A DNA stretch of 64,000 bases, from positions 71,828,868 through 71,892,867 of the forward strand of contig OU744725.1 in NCBI GenBank assembly GCA_916613615.1. Reading direction: 5' to 3'. Origin of the DNA: Steromphala cineraria. Its lineage: Eukaryota; Mollusca; Gastropoda; Trochida; Trochidae. The notes below the pieces were generated by a model. The model was not told where the DNA came from and did not search any database. It worked only from the letters and a program-made list of their open reading frames with translations. The position numbers were made by a program, and so were the translations under genes. Below, piece by piece: positions 37,201 through 47,900 of this stretch (the stretch's first letter is position 1; each line of letters starts with the position of its first letter).

Positions 37201-38113
37201 TGCGACAGAAAATATAGTTCAAACTTAAATTGCTGCTATGGTAGAATGGAGATAAAGATACTGTGTTTGGAAATCAGTGGTATATAACAGAATTATCGTA
37301 TCTCTAAATTATACATTTAAAGCCTCACTTCAAATTAAATTATCTGTAATTTGAGCTATAATAATTCCGTTATATGCCGATAAATTCCAAAAACAGGAGG
37401 TTTATCTCCCAAATATTTTATATAGGTGCCACTTAAAACATCACATGACGCCGAAATAAGATAATTCTTTTCTTCTACAATGAAAATTCCTGCAGCGTCA
37501 CGTCACGATTGTCGTTTACGATGAATGTCGGTAAACATAATCATTATTGATTTCGATTGCCTAGCTTAACTCTTTTGCGCCTCCAAATATATATCAATTT
37601 TTATTGTATGTCAGTTTTCCTGTACTTACCATATTTTTTAAGCATTTACTTAATGTAGAAAATGCGAATCTTTTTACATTACACAAATGAAGCTGACATT
37701 AATGCAAAATGAAAGATAGGATATCAGTGACATACCATAGTGATATCCATTATCGGGAAACGGCGCCGATATATAAAGTCAATGTTATAGTAAGCTATCG
37801 ATAAATAAAACAATCTTGACATGACATTTTGTGTTTTAGACAGAAATAGTATCATTGATATACCTAAAGGCCGCCCGCTTGAACTATTCCCTATGAGAAC
37901 ATGTCGTATAATCTTCGGTGATATCACATAAGGTAACACTTTTTATAAAACATATCTTTCTTAATAAAATCAAATTACAATAAACAATTTTATTGATATA
38001 ATTGTCAATTATATGAATTAAAGAAAATTGATGAATTATGGAAAATATATCATACCATATTTCTTACCTGAAGTGCTAATGATAATACTGAAAAATAACC
38101 AAAACCGATCCAT
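25245..38113 (-). CDS. Giant mucin-lectin membrane protein, paralog 3 (4 exons)
   Basis: Joined exons: 38113-38068, 36302-35928, 30582-25724, 25286-25245, 1773 residues, phases 1, 1, 0. The signal peptide is MDRFWLFFSIIISTS. Residues ~17-140 are a nine-cysteine SUEL-like domain with six N-glycosylation sequons, closest to paralog 4 (shared VD-[IV]-V-x-YTY-x-C). Then comes a stalk of about 1590 residues built from two minisatellites, helix GCVAALLLVGIGAILVY and tail NRVHPVQQVESTA, which are closest to paralog 2. The 5.3-kb intron between exons 2 and 3 contains a decayed mucin exon (31.3-35.3 kb) and a Merlin element. The join across it rests on matching phase and the absence of any other N-terminal exon for the stalk. 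A transcript could alternatively use the decayed exons. Confidence 0.68.
25724..30582 (-). CDS. Paralog 3 exon 3: 4.86-kb mucin stalk and transmembrane helix
   Basis: 4859 nt with no stop. The acceptor is TTCTGTTTTAG at 30584-30583 (AITKAPTAMANSTT) and the donor GTGAGT is at 25723. The membrane-distal part (about 30500-27650) is roughly 38 copies of a 75-nt unit containing SMNTTTSAMETKTPT and LRPSTTSPAL. The proximal part (about 27590-25830) is roughly 32 copies of a 54-nt unit ATDITTESHQTNESNPHP. Thr and Ser dominate both units, as expected for O-glycosylation. The helix and HFKIK follow. Confidence 0.85.
25830..27590 (-). repeat. 54-nt coding minisatellite (about 32 copies)
   Basis: Head-to-tail 54-nt units with CAGGATGAGGATTACTTTC on the plus strand. 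Changes concentrate at a few sites (TTC/ATT for Lys/Asn, AGT/AGC). Confidence 0.95.
27650..30500 (-). repeat. 75-nt coding minisatellite (about 38 copies)
   Basis: Head-to-tail 75-nt units, each with GGCGTCTTAGTTTCCATGGC on the plus strand. Nearly all lengths are exact, with scattered point changes such as GGA/GGG and TAC/TAA. Confidence 0.95.
30922..30990 (-). repeat. tRNA-like repeat, minus strand
   Basis: Minus strand CTTCAGTGGCAATGCGTCCG then GGTTAAAATCC. Weak box A/B pair. Confidence 0.4.
31462..31826. mobile_element. Inverted-repeat element in the decayed mucin exon
   Basis: Arms of about 70 nt: ATCAAGTCATGTTGATTTAG at 31490 and its complement near 31785, extending to CGGCGTAATA inside and GCATCTT outside. 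Confidence 0.65.
32150..32665 (-). repeat. 78-nt minisatellite coding 26-residue mucin units
   Basis: About six to seven near-identical 78-nt copies. On the plus strand each contains GATGCAGCAAGGGTGTCGCT and ACAATAGTTGGTGT. They keep one open frame for SDTLAASMSTVSPPGV. Confidence 0.9.
33517..34787 (+). mobile_element. Merlin (IS1595/ISXO2-like) DNA transposon, internally decayed
   Basis: Inverted termini ACCTTTAGAATCCCTCACC at 33517 and its complement ending at 34787 bound 1.27 kb. Inside, from about 33580, the plus strand reads GQWLFGGVEREARHKIF, then WILPGSIIISDCWKPYYRF, then HLTVNHSKNF and GAHTNTIEG. These are the ISXO2-like DDE core of Merlin transposases with the central Asp and final Glu visible. 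The N-terminal part including the first Asp is absent, and the rest is A-rich noncoding DNA, so it is not autonomous. It interrupts the decayed mucin exon of paralog 3. Confidence 0.85.
35300..35555. mobile_element. Near-perfect 255-nt palindromic element
   Basis: Left arm CCTGTCTCAGGGTACGAACG..., right arm its complement, pairing almost to the centre (CAATCAAATCATTTTCTCG with its complement). Both outer flanks read TCCATATTG. Confidence 0.85.
35928..36302 (-). CDS. Paralog 3 exon 2: Cys-rich SUEL-like domain
   Basis: 375 nt, acceptor CTATCATTGCAG, donor GTAAGT, phase 1-1. The paralog 4 exon is also exactly 375 nt. It encodes GYVGASNCHYVKEC to VYTYQCISS. Sequons NIT (twice), NFT, NAT, NCS, NET and NHS suggest a heavily N-glycosylated ectodomain. 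Confidence 0.8.
37249..37409. mobile_element. Imperfect inverted-repeat element in paralog 3 intron 1
   Basis: GAGATAAAGATACTGTGTTT and the mirrored AAAACAGGAGGTTTATCTC arms, with TATATAACAGAATTAT opposite ATAATTCCGTTATAT. Confidence 0.62.
38068..38113 (-). CDS. Paralog 3 exon 1: signal peptide
   Basis: 46 nt from ATG to a GTAAGA donor, phase 1. Begins MDRF with a hydrophobic core, like MDHL in paralog 4. Confidence 0.72.
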
Positions 38114-39181
38114 TTCAGGGCAATTGGTCTGTATCAATTAGTGAGACAAGGTTGTTTTTCCAGGATTGTTTCGTTACCCTGCTAGTATCCAGGACATGTT
38201 GCCGATAATTCCACCAACCGATAATCTTCTCCTCCAGATTTGTGGAGAGTGAGAAGATATTGGCATGTTCCAGTAGTTGCACTGATAACAAGAGATAACT
38301 GTATCTTTCCTCCTTGGCTTTTCCTCCATGGCAACCTCACCACGAATAAACACTCACGGTGAAATGATGATTCACAAATAGAAAATTCTCTCCTAGCATT
38401 GACAAACATTTATTTGATAATGGATAAAGCCGTATTATAATGTACAACTTTAATATGAAAGTATAGTTTATGCACGGCTCTAATGTTTTTTAAAAATGTT
38501 AAAAATATAGTTTTGAATGTCATTGTTGACTTGTGATTAATTTCTTATCTATATGTTTATGACAAAATGTGTTCGGTAAATGGTATTAAGTTAACATATT
38601 AGCAGATCGATATATTTAACTTAATTTTATAATTAATCAATCCATACAGGTATTTCAACACACAAAAACAACCGGGGAATTTATTGTTTGAAGATTTTGT
38701 AAACTTGATTAATATGTTGTTAACATTAATATGTTGTCAACGAACATAAACACTGAAAACAGCATCAGTGATTGGCTGTGGCACTAATGATAACAAAAGG
38801 TAACAAATGTTCGCCAGAAAGTCAAGAGTCGACAGCAAGGGTTAAATTAGCTAGGTCCGCGACTGGCGTTTTAATGTTTGCGTAAGAAGATGCTCACTAC
38901 TAAATGAATGGCGTAATGTCACCAAGAAGGGCTGACTGCTGCTGAAAATCGTCATTTTTATGTTTAGAGTGATAGTTCAATTAGTCAAGCGTATTGAGAC
39001 TATATGAGTTTATAACTGGATCGGTCGTAAACTAGATTTATGTAATAGTACCTTGATTTCAGCTTCGGTCCACACAGACAAGTAACTTTTGAGTTTCATA
39101 GAGGACTAATAATTGTCATGTCATTAACATTGCATAATAAATACGGTAGATATGGTGATTGAAAATATGAACGACATGTCT
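38114..39181. other. 5' flank of paralog 3
   Basis: No coding sequence recognised. A repeat with GTGATTGGCTGTGGCAC and GATAACAAAAGGTAACAAAT (38765-38812) recurs near 59720-59762. Confidence 0.5.
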
Positions 39182-39300
39182 TAAAGGGGCAGTAGCACGT
39201 TTTTAGGGGGAATAAAAATGAAAATTAATTGTTCCAATTGAAAGACAATTTATATATATCCATCTGAAATATATAAAATGAAAGTCTGTATTTTTTCTAT
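39182..39300. mobile_element. GGGGCAGTAGCACG-type MITE, one end only
   Basis: Begins TTAAAGGGGCAGTAGCACG and follows the family for about 100 nt, then diverges; no second terminus. Confidence 0.7.
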
Positions 39301-39464
39301 TTGATTGCTAATGATTTGTAATTTCGCAGGCAAACAACTGGTTATGTTAAACGAAGTGTTGAGTTGTCATTTAATGTTCATCATTTATATTCATTGTTGA
39401 ATAATAATCACCTTAATTAAAACTTATAGTGGTTTTTTTTTTGTAAGTGACCTTCAGTGGGTTC

Positions 39465-39834
39465 TTAAAGGGGCAGTAGCACGTTTTTAGGGGGAATAAA
39501 AGGTGATGTCAGAAAAATGAAAATTAATTGTTCGAATTGAAAGACAATGTATTTAAACTAAACGGAGCAGTGATAATTCAAATATATAACGTAAAGTTTA
39601 ATTTAGCCATGCGATTGCTTTTTCTTACACAAAATGAATTAAAGGTGTTTACATAAAATGGCTGCCAATGGATTGTATGTGCATCTTCATACTTTGTCAT
39701 CTGACTATGGATGATTGGCTTGTGTAATGAGATTTTTGACACTGTCAAAATATTACATTTATCATTAACTTAGAATTATCAGTGAAATATTTAGAATATA
39801 AAATTATCAAAAAACGTGCTACTGCCCCTTTAAA
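39465..39834. mobile_element. GGGGCAGTAGCACG-type MITE, full copy
   Basis: TTAAAGGGGCAGTAGCACG to CGTGCTACTGCCCCTTTAA, about 370 nt, both ends flanked by TTAA. Confidence 0.88.
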
Positions 39835-39909
39835 GACAAATTAAAACAGTGAAACGTACGAAGTTAAATAGCTAGGCTACAATGTAATGTATCTCTCGTA
39901 ACTAAATTA

Positions 39910-40076
39910 GGCATCTTCCTACGCAAAGCCTCAAAGGCCAATCAGAAAGTAACTGGAGGTTGCTAGCAATCGCCTCTAGGGGTGCTGATATCAGCACAGA
40001 AGGCTCAAGGATTGACAGCAAGGCATAAAACTGACAGTTCGGAAACTGGGGATTTATGCTTTGCGTGGGAAGATGA
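39910..40076. mobile_element. Diverged copy of the 42787 MITE family
   Basis: GCATCTTCCTACGCAAAGCC and AGGCCAATCAGAAAG at the left; GACAGTTCGGAAACTGG and TTGCGTGGGAAGATG at the right. Related fragments occur near 38809-38893 and 59348-59480. Confidence 0.65.
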
Positions 40077-41187
40077 AAATAGGTGGCTCGTCATATGTTT
40101 CATTGTACGTACATATGTGATCGTTTAAAGTATTAATGTACGAGGTGAGACCTTTATAAAATATATGTCTGTATGTCTGTCTGTGTATGACCCGTATCAG
40201 TGGTGTAAACACATATCAAATAACGTTGAATGAAAATAACAAACTTTACTGCAATGGATGAACATAAAATATCTTTCAATCCTCTTAACGTTTGGAAAGA
40301 GGCGTTTGGCTATAAATGTTTGGGTATGATAGGAGATACGCCAATATAAATACGCTGATATATACATGTATAGCAGGATGCTTTGAATTTCACAATTGTA
40401 AAATAATTATAATACAATGTAGGTTTGAAAGCAAATCAACCCATTTAGACGGACTACAATTTCGTAACATAAAAAACACTGAAAACAAACGAAAAAATAT
40501 AAGTTTATTTCCTATTTTGTTATGTTAAACAAATATTCCCAAAACACGAACATGTAAATCACTAGCACGGATGCTGGACAGCCTGATTCCATTTAGTCGT
40601 AGTTTCACTTTTTTAGAAGTGACACTTAGATAACAATTCAAAAATCTAGATCAAAGATTAAAGGGAAAATATAACGCTAACTTGGGGAAATAAAACGTTA
40701 CTCGGAAGCGAGAATTTTTGTTACAAAATTGCAAGAAAATGTTTCTCAATGTTAACAATTCCGTTCTAAAAGGACCGAACTATGCTCATTTCAGCTTAAG
40801 CCATTTTCCTTCCTCAAATGAACAAAAGGTGTTCGCACAATAATGGTCGTCAACAGTTTTCACTCACTACTTGACATCTAGCTATTTCTACGACCAAGGG
40901 TTATCGGGGTAATGTTTGACCCACTGAAAATATCACATTCTGCATAAGTTGATATTTTTGAAAATGTTGAAAAAAAAACCAGATCAAAATGTGCTCCTGT
41001 GCTAAGATCGTCTTAGTTACGAGAGTTTCGAACATCTAGGCCGAGGTTTTACCAGAAGAGGTACTGATCTGATGTACCGTTAAACGTTCTAGGTAATTAT
41101 CCAATGTTTAATCAGGAATGACTCTAATGCTTTTTGAAAGGAATTATAGGCAACTTCTTTAAGGGGCTTTTTAGAAGTTGGAATGAC
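40077..41187. other. 3' flank of paralog 4, no gene seen
   Basis: AT-rich; a diverged relative of the GGGGCAG MITE interior may lie near 40790-41000 (GTGTTCGCACAATAATGG), otherwise nothing. Confidence 0.45.
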
Positions 41188-41290
41188 AATAATGCTGAGG
41201 AGTATATGGATGACAACTTCTTTGATCTGTGTCAAAACGTCGCATACAATGAACAAAGAAGTTGTCATACATATACTCCTCAGCATAATT
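41188..41290. mobile_element. Hairpin element in paralog 4 terminal-intron flank
   Basis: AATGCTGAGGAGTATATG then GACAACTTCTTTG, mirrored by CAAAGAAGTTGTC and CATATACTCCTCAGCAT. Lies downstream of the tail exon. Confidence 0.7.
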
Positions 41291-41817
41291 ATAGGCAAGT
41301 CGTCTCTAAAAAGACATACATGTGTTGGTTTTAGTACATAAATCAGAAATAAACGCAGACCCCAGTGATCGGCCATTTTCCACTGCATGATTACTCAAGC
41401 GTGTTCCATTAAATCAAATTAAACCGCCAGGCAAAAGTAAGAGCACACCAGGGTTTGTGTAAATTTACTTGATATGTCAGAGACATGTGGTGTAATAAGT
41501 TATGGCACGTTAACAATAACACATATTTGCGGTAATTTTGTTACTTAAATTTATTTAAATATTTTTCTTTAACTGGACGCAGGGGTAAGAAATAGAATTT
41601 AAACAATCAAGACCCTTACCATGTTTGAAATGTTGTCAAAATGTGGTAAAAAGGCACATTTATTGATTTTTACAAACAAGTATGTGTTGGCAAAATCAGA
41701 TTTGTAAAATTCAACTTTTGTTTTGTTCAGTTTAAGAATCTGACATCAGAAACTCGAATTGAAAGTCTTACATATGATAAATATAAGTAAAGTGTGTACT
41801 TTCTTTTGCCTGTCAAT

Positions 41818-41907
41818 TTAATAAATAGCTCGTTTGTCCCAGGCACCTGTGACTGTATTTGTGATTGGGCGGGCAGCGTCTTTGTTGATTAGTGGGTTAA
41901 CTCGCTT
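41818..41907 (-). CDS. Paralog 4 exon 5: 29-residue cytoplasmic tail
   Basis: 90 nt after acceptor CATTGTTTTTCAG, phase 0. It starts KRVNPLINKDAARP, ends DKRAIY and TAA. The opening KRVNPL matches NRVSPL (paralog 2) and NRVHPV (paralog 3), which supports the exon although the intron is 2.9 kb. Confidence 0.7.
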   Translation of the reverse strand, partial: KRVNPLINKDAARPITNTVTGAWDKRAIY

Positions 41908-44900
41908 CTGAAAAACAATGATAAGTATTATATACTTGCTTGTAAAATTTTTAATATTAAAGTAGTGATACAGATCAAATATTGCTTTATATTTTAAGCA
42001 TAACAGACCAATATTGTTAAGTGAAGGTTTGCTAATTCAAATATTAGAAATTTCGCCGAAGTTCACCCATAGGGAAAAACTGTGTCAAATTTAGCAGTCA
42101 TTTTTAAGATTTCAAAAATATTGACCGGTATAAAACATAAACATGGAGATTTCATAGAACTTAGAAATTCTATAATAACTATGGAAACTAGCTTAAACGT
42201 TATCTCATGTATATCTATGTTACCAGATGATATATTTAGGTGACATTTCAAAGCAAATGCTCTACTTCAACTCGAATAATCTTGACTTTTTATCTTCAGG
42301 TAAATAGCGGTGGATTTAAGGTCCTCTTCAAACAAGGGGTGATTTTTTACCTTGTGACGTATGATTTATTGTCAACCAACTGCAACTGCCAACCCATATT
42401 GATAAAGACATAGAACTGCCAGTCAAGCCCGTTTTTATCTTAACCAAACTGAAAAGGTTACATGGGGTTTCTTATCGAGAAATGAGTTTACTCGATCGAG
42501 TTGATTAGAGTCCATGTCATATTTTTCAATATCCATTTCTCGACATTTCGACTCTTTCGGACCATAAGATGAAAATAGTTTGATCACAGATAAAGTATAT
42601 AATTTCAACAGGTGTGTTTTAATTTCCAAGTGGTCGTTAACTTTCAGGATACTTTAAATTGCAAGCCTTTGAGTCACATATGACCCTGTCAATATCATTT
42701 GTGCCATTTACATGTATCAAGGAATGAAAAGAATCATATTATGATTGTTATTCAAACCTACAACGGCAAGGAATCCCCCTGACTCCCATCTTCCTACGCA
42801 GAGCCTAAAAGGCCAGTTTCCAAACTGACATTTTATGCCTTGCTGCAGAGACTTTACTTTTCTGTGCTGCTATAGTGCCCCTACAGACTAGAGAGCAAGC
42901 ACAGAAAACTCAAAGCTATGCAGCAAGGCATAAACCTGACAGTTTGGAAACTGGCCTTTTAGGAAGATGCCTGACTCCTTGACCGTAATGAAACCAGGGA
43001 TTCATGAATAAAATATTGATTTAAAAAAAAAAGGATCATATTAATCATATGGCTCTGTACTTGAACAAGCTAACTATAATTATTCAAAAAATGGTTACAT
43101 GGTAAAAATATGAAGGGCGAGAAGATCGCCAAATATATAGAATATCCCGATCAAAGTAGGTAGTTATATACTGCAGATACAGATGAAAATAGATTGGTAG
43201 GGCCAACAAGTCGATCAGTCACTGAAGGTTCTTTAGTTATTGGTTCTGCAGGAGAAGTCAAAATAGTGAAATGGTTACGGACGGGAGGATGGACATACGG
43301 ACAGACTCATGGCACCATACCATAAGCCCAATATCATTTAAACTAAAATCCAAAAGAAACGTCCTCTCTATATTTGATTCTCGATTCTCGATAGAACACA
43401 AAATATAACAAAACGATATGTTTGTACCTTAATCACTGCATTTTGTTAAGGTTAAAACAGGAGAACGAGGTTATGCTTGGGATTTCAAAACCTGAGGAAA
43501 GAAAGCTGAGCGGAAAGTAAGACCGAAAGCGAAGCTTGAGGTCTTACTTCCCGCGAGGCTTTCTTTCCGAAGGTTTTGAAAACCCAAGCATAACCGAGTT
43601 CGAGTGTTTTAACTAACTTAGATGCCGTTATTAACAACCCGTAATCATTTGTCCATATTGTAGTATTTGTAATCATATTTTCAGACTGATCATAAAAATT
43701 GAGAAAAAAAACAACAAATATCAAGGATTCATGTTCGTCGTTTAATTTTAACATTTATTATTGGATTACATTACTTTATACTGTCGCTTCAATTCTGAAT
43801 ATAAAAGATTAAAATGAATTTCCTTCAAAAAAAGCATTGTGTTCAGACGACTTTTTGATATTGACATAGCACATAATGCACGTGCAAAGCATTCTTCGAA
43901 GTGTAAGGTTTTACAAATGACAATCGACAAGTCACGTGGTTGACACCGTATTTGGATCCTTTAAATTTATCACAAATGAAAAGGTGTAACACTGTTAATA
44001 TCCATTTTGAATGTTTGTATGCATTTAAAATTGGAATTAAAGTGCAATTGGATTTCCTAATGCTTTAGGGCCGATTTTTTGTACCGAAATCTGATCTTCA
44101 ATCAATAGATTGTTTAACATAACCTTCACTTCTAACTGGCCCGTTAGAGTAGTGGTTATAGTGCTAGCTTACGGTTCAGAGGGTTGAGGGTTCGAATCCC
44201 GCACATCGGAAGCATTTTAATTTTTTTTTTAAGATAATGTCGACTTAGGGGTTAGGTTACACATAGGAAAATAAAACCCTTTGACTTTGAAATATAAAAA
44301 CCTTCCAAACCCCGAGTAGGTGTTACATATGAATATAAAAACCTTCCAACCCCCCGAGTAGGTGTTCCATGTGAATATAATGCCCTGACTTCCCAATGTA
44401 AACCCTCCTTAGAGGTTATTACGGGAATACAAGAGACCTCCAAAACAATAGACGAAATCCCCGATAGGTTTCTAAGTGCGTTTAAGCGATGTGTTTCTTC
44501 AGATAGTGCCTTAGCATATATAAGAATGGTGTCATTTTTTAATTATCCTTCGTGAATTTTGATGTGTGAAAAAACATAAGGGGACTCTTCACTACTTAGA
44601 TTATCGTAGAGTTCCAAAAAATCTTAATAACATTGGCCATAAGCACATCGGGTCGTTCAAGTCAGAGGACTTTCAAGTCAATCATTGACCTAATGCATAA
44701 TTTATTCATATTTATAACAACATACTAAATGAATGTTCTAAGGTGTGAAAACGCATGCTTTTCTTAAGTTATTTCATGATATGTATCTTTATGTAACATG
44801 TCGCTAAATAACGTACTTTATGTTTGAAGTAGGCCCCAAGTAGCAGTAGCCCGACGGTGATGACCACAGCACCAGACACACAGCCAGCTATGACGTACTT

Positions 44901-47900
44901 CAGTGAGTCCTCCTCGTTACTCATCCCCACATCGCCACTCCGTGCAGGCGCTGGGCTTGATGTGTGGACGCTTGGTTTAGGTAGTCTTGATGACGTTCGT
45001 GTCGAAGTTGATGTTAGCCTGGACGTTGATGTTGATGGTGACGTTGACGTTGATGTTGACGTTGACGTTGGTGTTGACGTTGACGTTGACGTTGACGTTG
45101 ACGTTGATGTTGATGGTGACGTTGACGTTGACGTTGATGTTGACGTTAAGCAAGGTTTTGGGTGATATGTTGGTAGATTTCTACCGCACGTCGCTGTCAC
45201 ATCTGAACCATTGGTTTCTAAACATGTATAACAACAAACCTTGAGGGGTCTAAACCAAATGATAATAAGTTTGTTTGACCAAACACTATTATTTAATGAT
45301 ATTTGTGTTTTAGTTTTTATTGGAATTTCTTCACAATATAAGCGGATTGGTAAACTGTTGTTGGCCAGACGAGTCATATTTTTTTCTATTTTGTTTACAA
45401 ACAAACGGTTGCTTTAACTTCAACTTCTCTTACTCTAGAAGACTATGTCGTGCATTTAGGATGCTCCTTCTCTGGCTGGTGTTGTTTTTGTTTATTTTCG
45501 TTTTTGTTTTTGTTTGTTTTGTTATTTTTGGGTCTTCAGAAAGATGTTCTACATAAGAATCTAATTCAAATGAATTACAAATGATGAATGTGGATTATAT
45601 AAAACGAATCCTGGAATTTCTGATCACTACATTACGATAGCACATCCATGGCCACAGTTGTTTGGCACGAACCAGTAATATAGTCGATACAACAACCGAC
45701 GCATCTAGTCCTTTAATCGTTGTATTGCGATAATACGTTTGTCTCCAAGGAAAACATAGAATAGATGACGGATAGGATAAGTGGAACAAAAGTATGAATA
45801 CCTGCACGTGGCACTTAAAACGTGCCTCAGCTTTGCTTAAAAACGTCAAAATTAATACTTGCATTTTAATACAGAGATGCTAACTGCTTGAAACACTGTC
45901 TTATGACGAAGCGTGAAGTGTAAATGACAAATCAACAGACCTCAATCAGAAAGTAAGTTTTAATTTGAAAAAGAGATACTTTCAACGCAATTGGTGTCTT
46001 AGCAAAATACAGTACAGATAACATTAACTGCACTAGCTTTCATCTTAATTGCTGTTTATCCACTTACCTGAAAACTCTAAGGCTATCACGTTTGTGTCAG
46101 AAGAATTGATATTCAACAAAAGGCTGTTTCCAACCGATTCCAGTTTGGCCGCACGGTCCCCACACTTGAGGAGTCTGCTGGAGTTCCCCTCGCTTAGACT
46201 GAGAGAACATTCCGAGTTCTTCCTGTACAGGATCCTGACGGAGATGTGACTGGTACAGCTGCTGCTGCTCAAGCTGCACTGACAGCCTACAGCTGCTCCA
46301 GCTGCTGCTCCGTCGTGTCTGACGACGACACTGGTCGCCTTTACCGGAGCTGTTCCTCCACAAATTGAGTATGCTGATTTGCCTACAATGATTAATTTGA
46401 CTTCACATCTATCTAAGGTTTGTAAACAACGTCTGACATATCTTGTATCAAATAATATGATGCCAGATTTGAGTAACGCACGAAAACATATTTTATTCCT
46501 GTCTGAAATTAAATATGAAAGTAAATATTCCTAGCCAGCAAAATATGACAACATCTTTGACCAGAAAATATCCAAATCGGTCCTCCTTCATGTAAGATGT
46601 TTCAAAATTAAGGAACACTTATACAATCATATACTTGTTTAAGCAACATTTCACTTACCATTTACACATCTATATGTGTATGCTACTACATCGACGTTCC
46701 TGCCACCATACTCCATCTGGAACACTTCCGGCTTAGTCGGGATGATGCAGGAATCTCTGTCAAAACTGCAGGAGTTAATGGCAATACTGAATTTAGTTTT
46801 AACCGTTGTATCGTCACTCGGGAGCTCGAAGGAAGCCAACTGTTTGTCACTGGTTGTAACGTTGCAGCAGCCATTTGGTGAGGATGGGTTTGTATCATTA
46901 TGTAACAATGATGAACACTGTAAATCCTTCGCTAACAATGTGATAGACTTCAGTACGATGTGGTCTCCTGAGCGACAGTTGGCTCTATGAGGGCTCTCAT
47001 GTGGACAAGCTATTGATGTGTTTTGTTGAGAAACTGGAAAAAGATGAATAGTATCTTTTGTCAATCATCTTTCAATATTAATTTAAAGTGACACAGAGTA
47101 TCTTTCTTAAAATCTTATTTGGTTTTGATAAGCTACAAAATATCTAATATGCTGATTGAAGTTCATATATCTCATCACTGGACTTGCAAATATATCCATT
47201 TATGCATAATATCTCTAAAATGCTTGATTTTATGGGAAAATCAAGAAAACATCTCAAAACACGTTTAATATTCGAAATTATGCATCCAATTAATCTACCT
47301 ATTAGTTACAATACCTAATAAACACTATCGAATCGAATATATCCTTGTCAGCTTATGACAAGGTTTCAAAATTACGTTTGGCGAATTTGCGCCACACTTG
47401 AGCGTCCGTTTTTTTTATCACAATCCCGACTTTGAATGGCCGTATTTTCGCTCTAATGTACTGATTGACCTTTAACTTGTTATTTTCAGTAACAGTTAGT
47501 GGTTCCCGATGTAATAACATCGATTTCAAAATTTGACATATGTGATTCTATCAACATACTCTGTGTTTCTTTAAATAGTTTACATGGGGCTGTACGACAT
47601 AATATAGGCAGATCACAACTCTTTTATTGGATATTATTTCATGTTAACATTTCAAAATATATTTACATTGCAAGATTTTGTAATTATCAAATACAGTTGC
47701 GTCTGTTTAGCTAAAGGGTTTTATCTCGGGTATAATCTCATTTGAATAGAGAAGGGATTGTTTTCATTTGCAGTTTTTTAAATTCACTAAATGACGTGAA
47801 ATCTTTTATTGATTATTGATTAGCAACACACTTATAGGATATTACCAGAAATGTACTAATGATATTTAAACACGTTTTTAGGAAATTGATTGGATTGGCT

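Noticed and set aside
38182..38409. 75-residue minus-strand frame upstream of paralog 3
   Set aside because: No recognisable domain and no connection to the leader exon at 38113; composition is like the surrounding noncoding DNA.
42435..42629. Minus-strand frame with MDIEKYDMDSNQLDRV as a possible paralog 4 tail
   Set aside because: The acceptor would be poor (CCGAAAGAG), and the exon at 41907-41818 has a strong acceptor and the family motif.
44139..44226. Functional tRNA gene
   Set aside because: Box A and B are present but the acceptor stem does not pair and a T-rich SINE-like tail follows. The same holds for 20316, 22752 and 24690.
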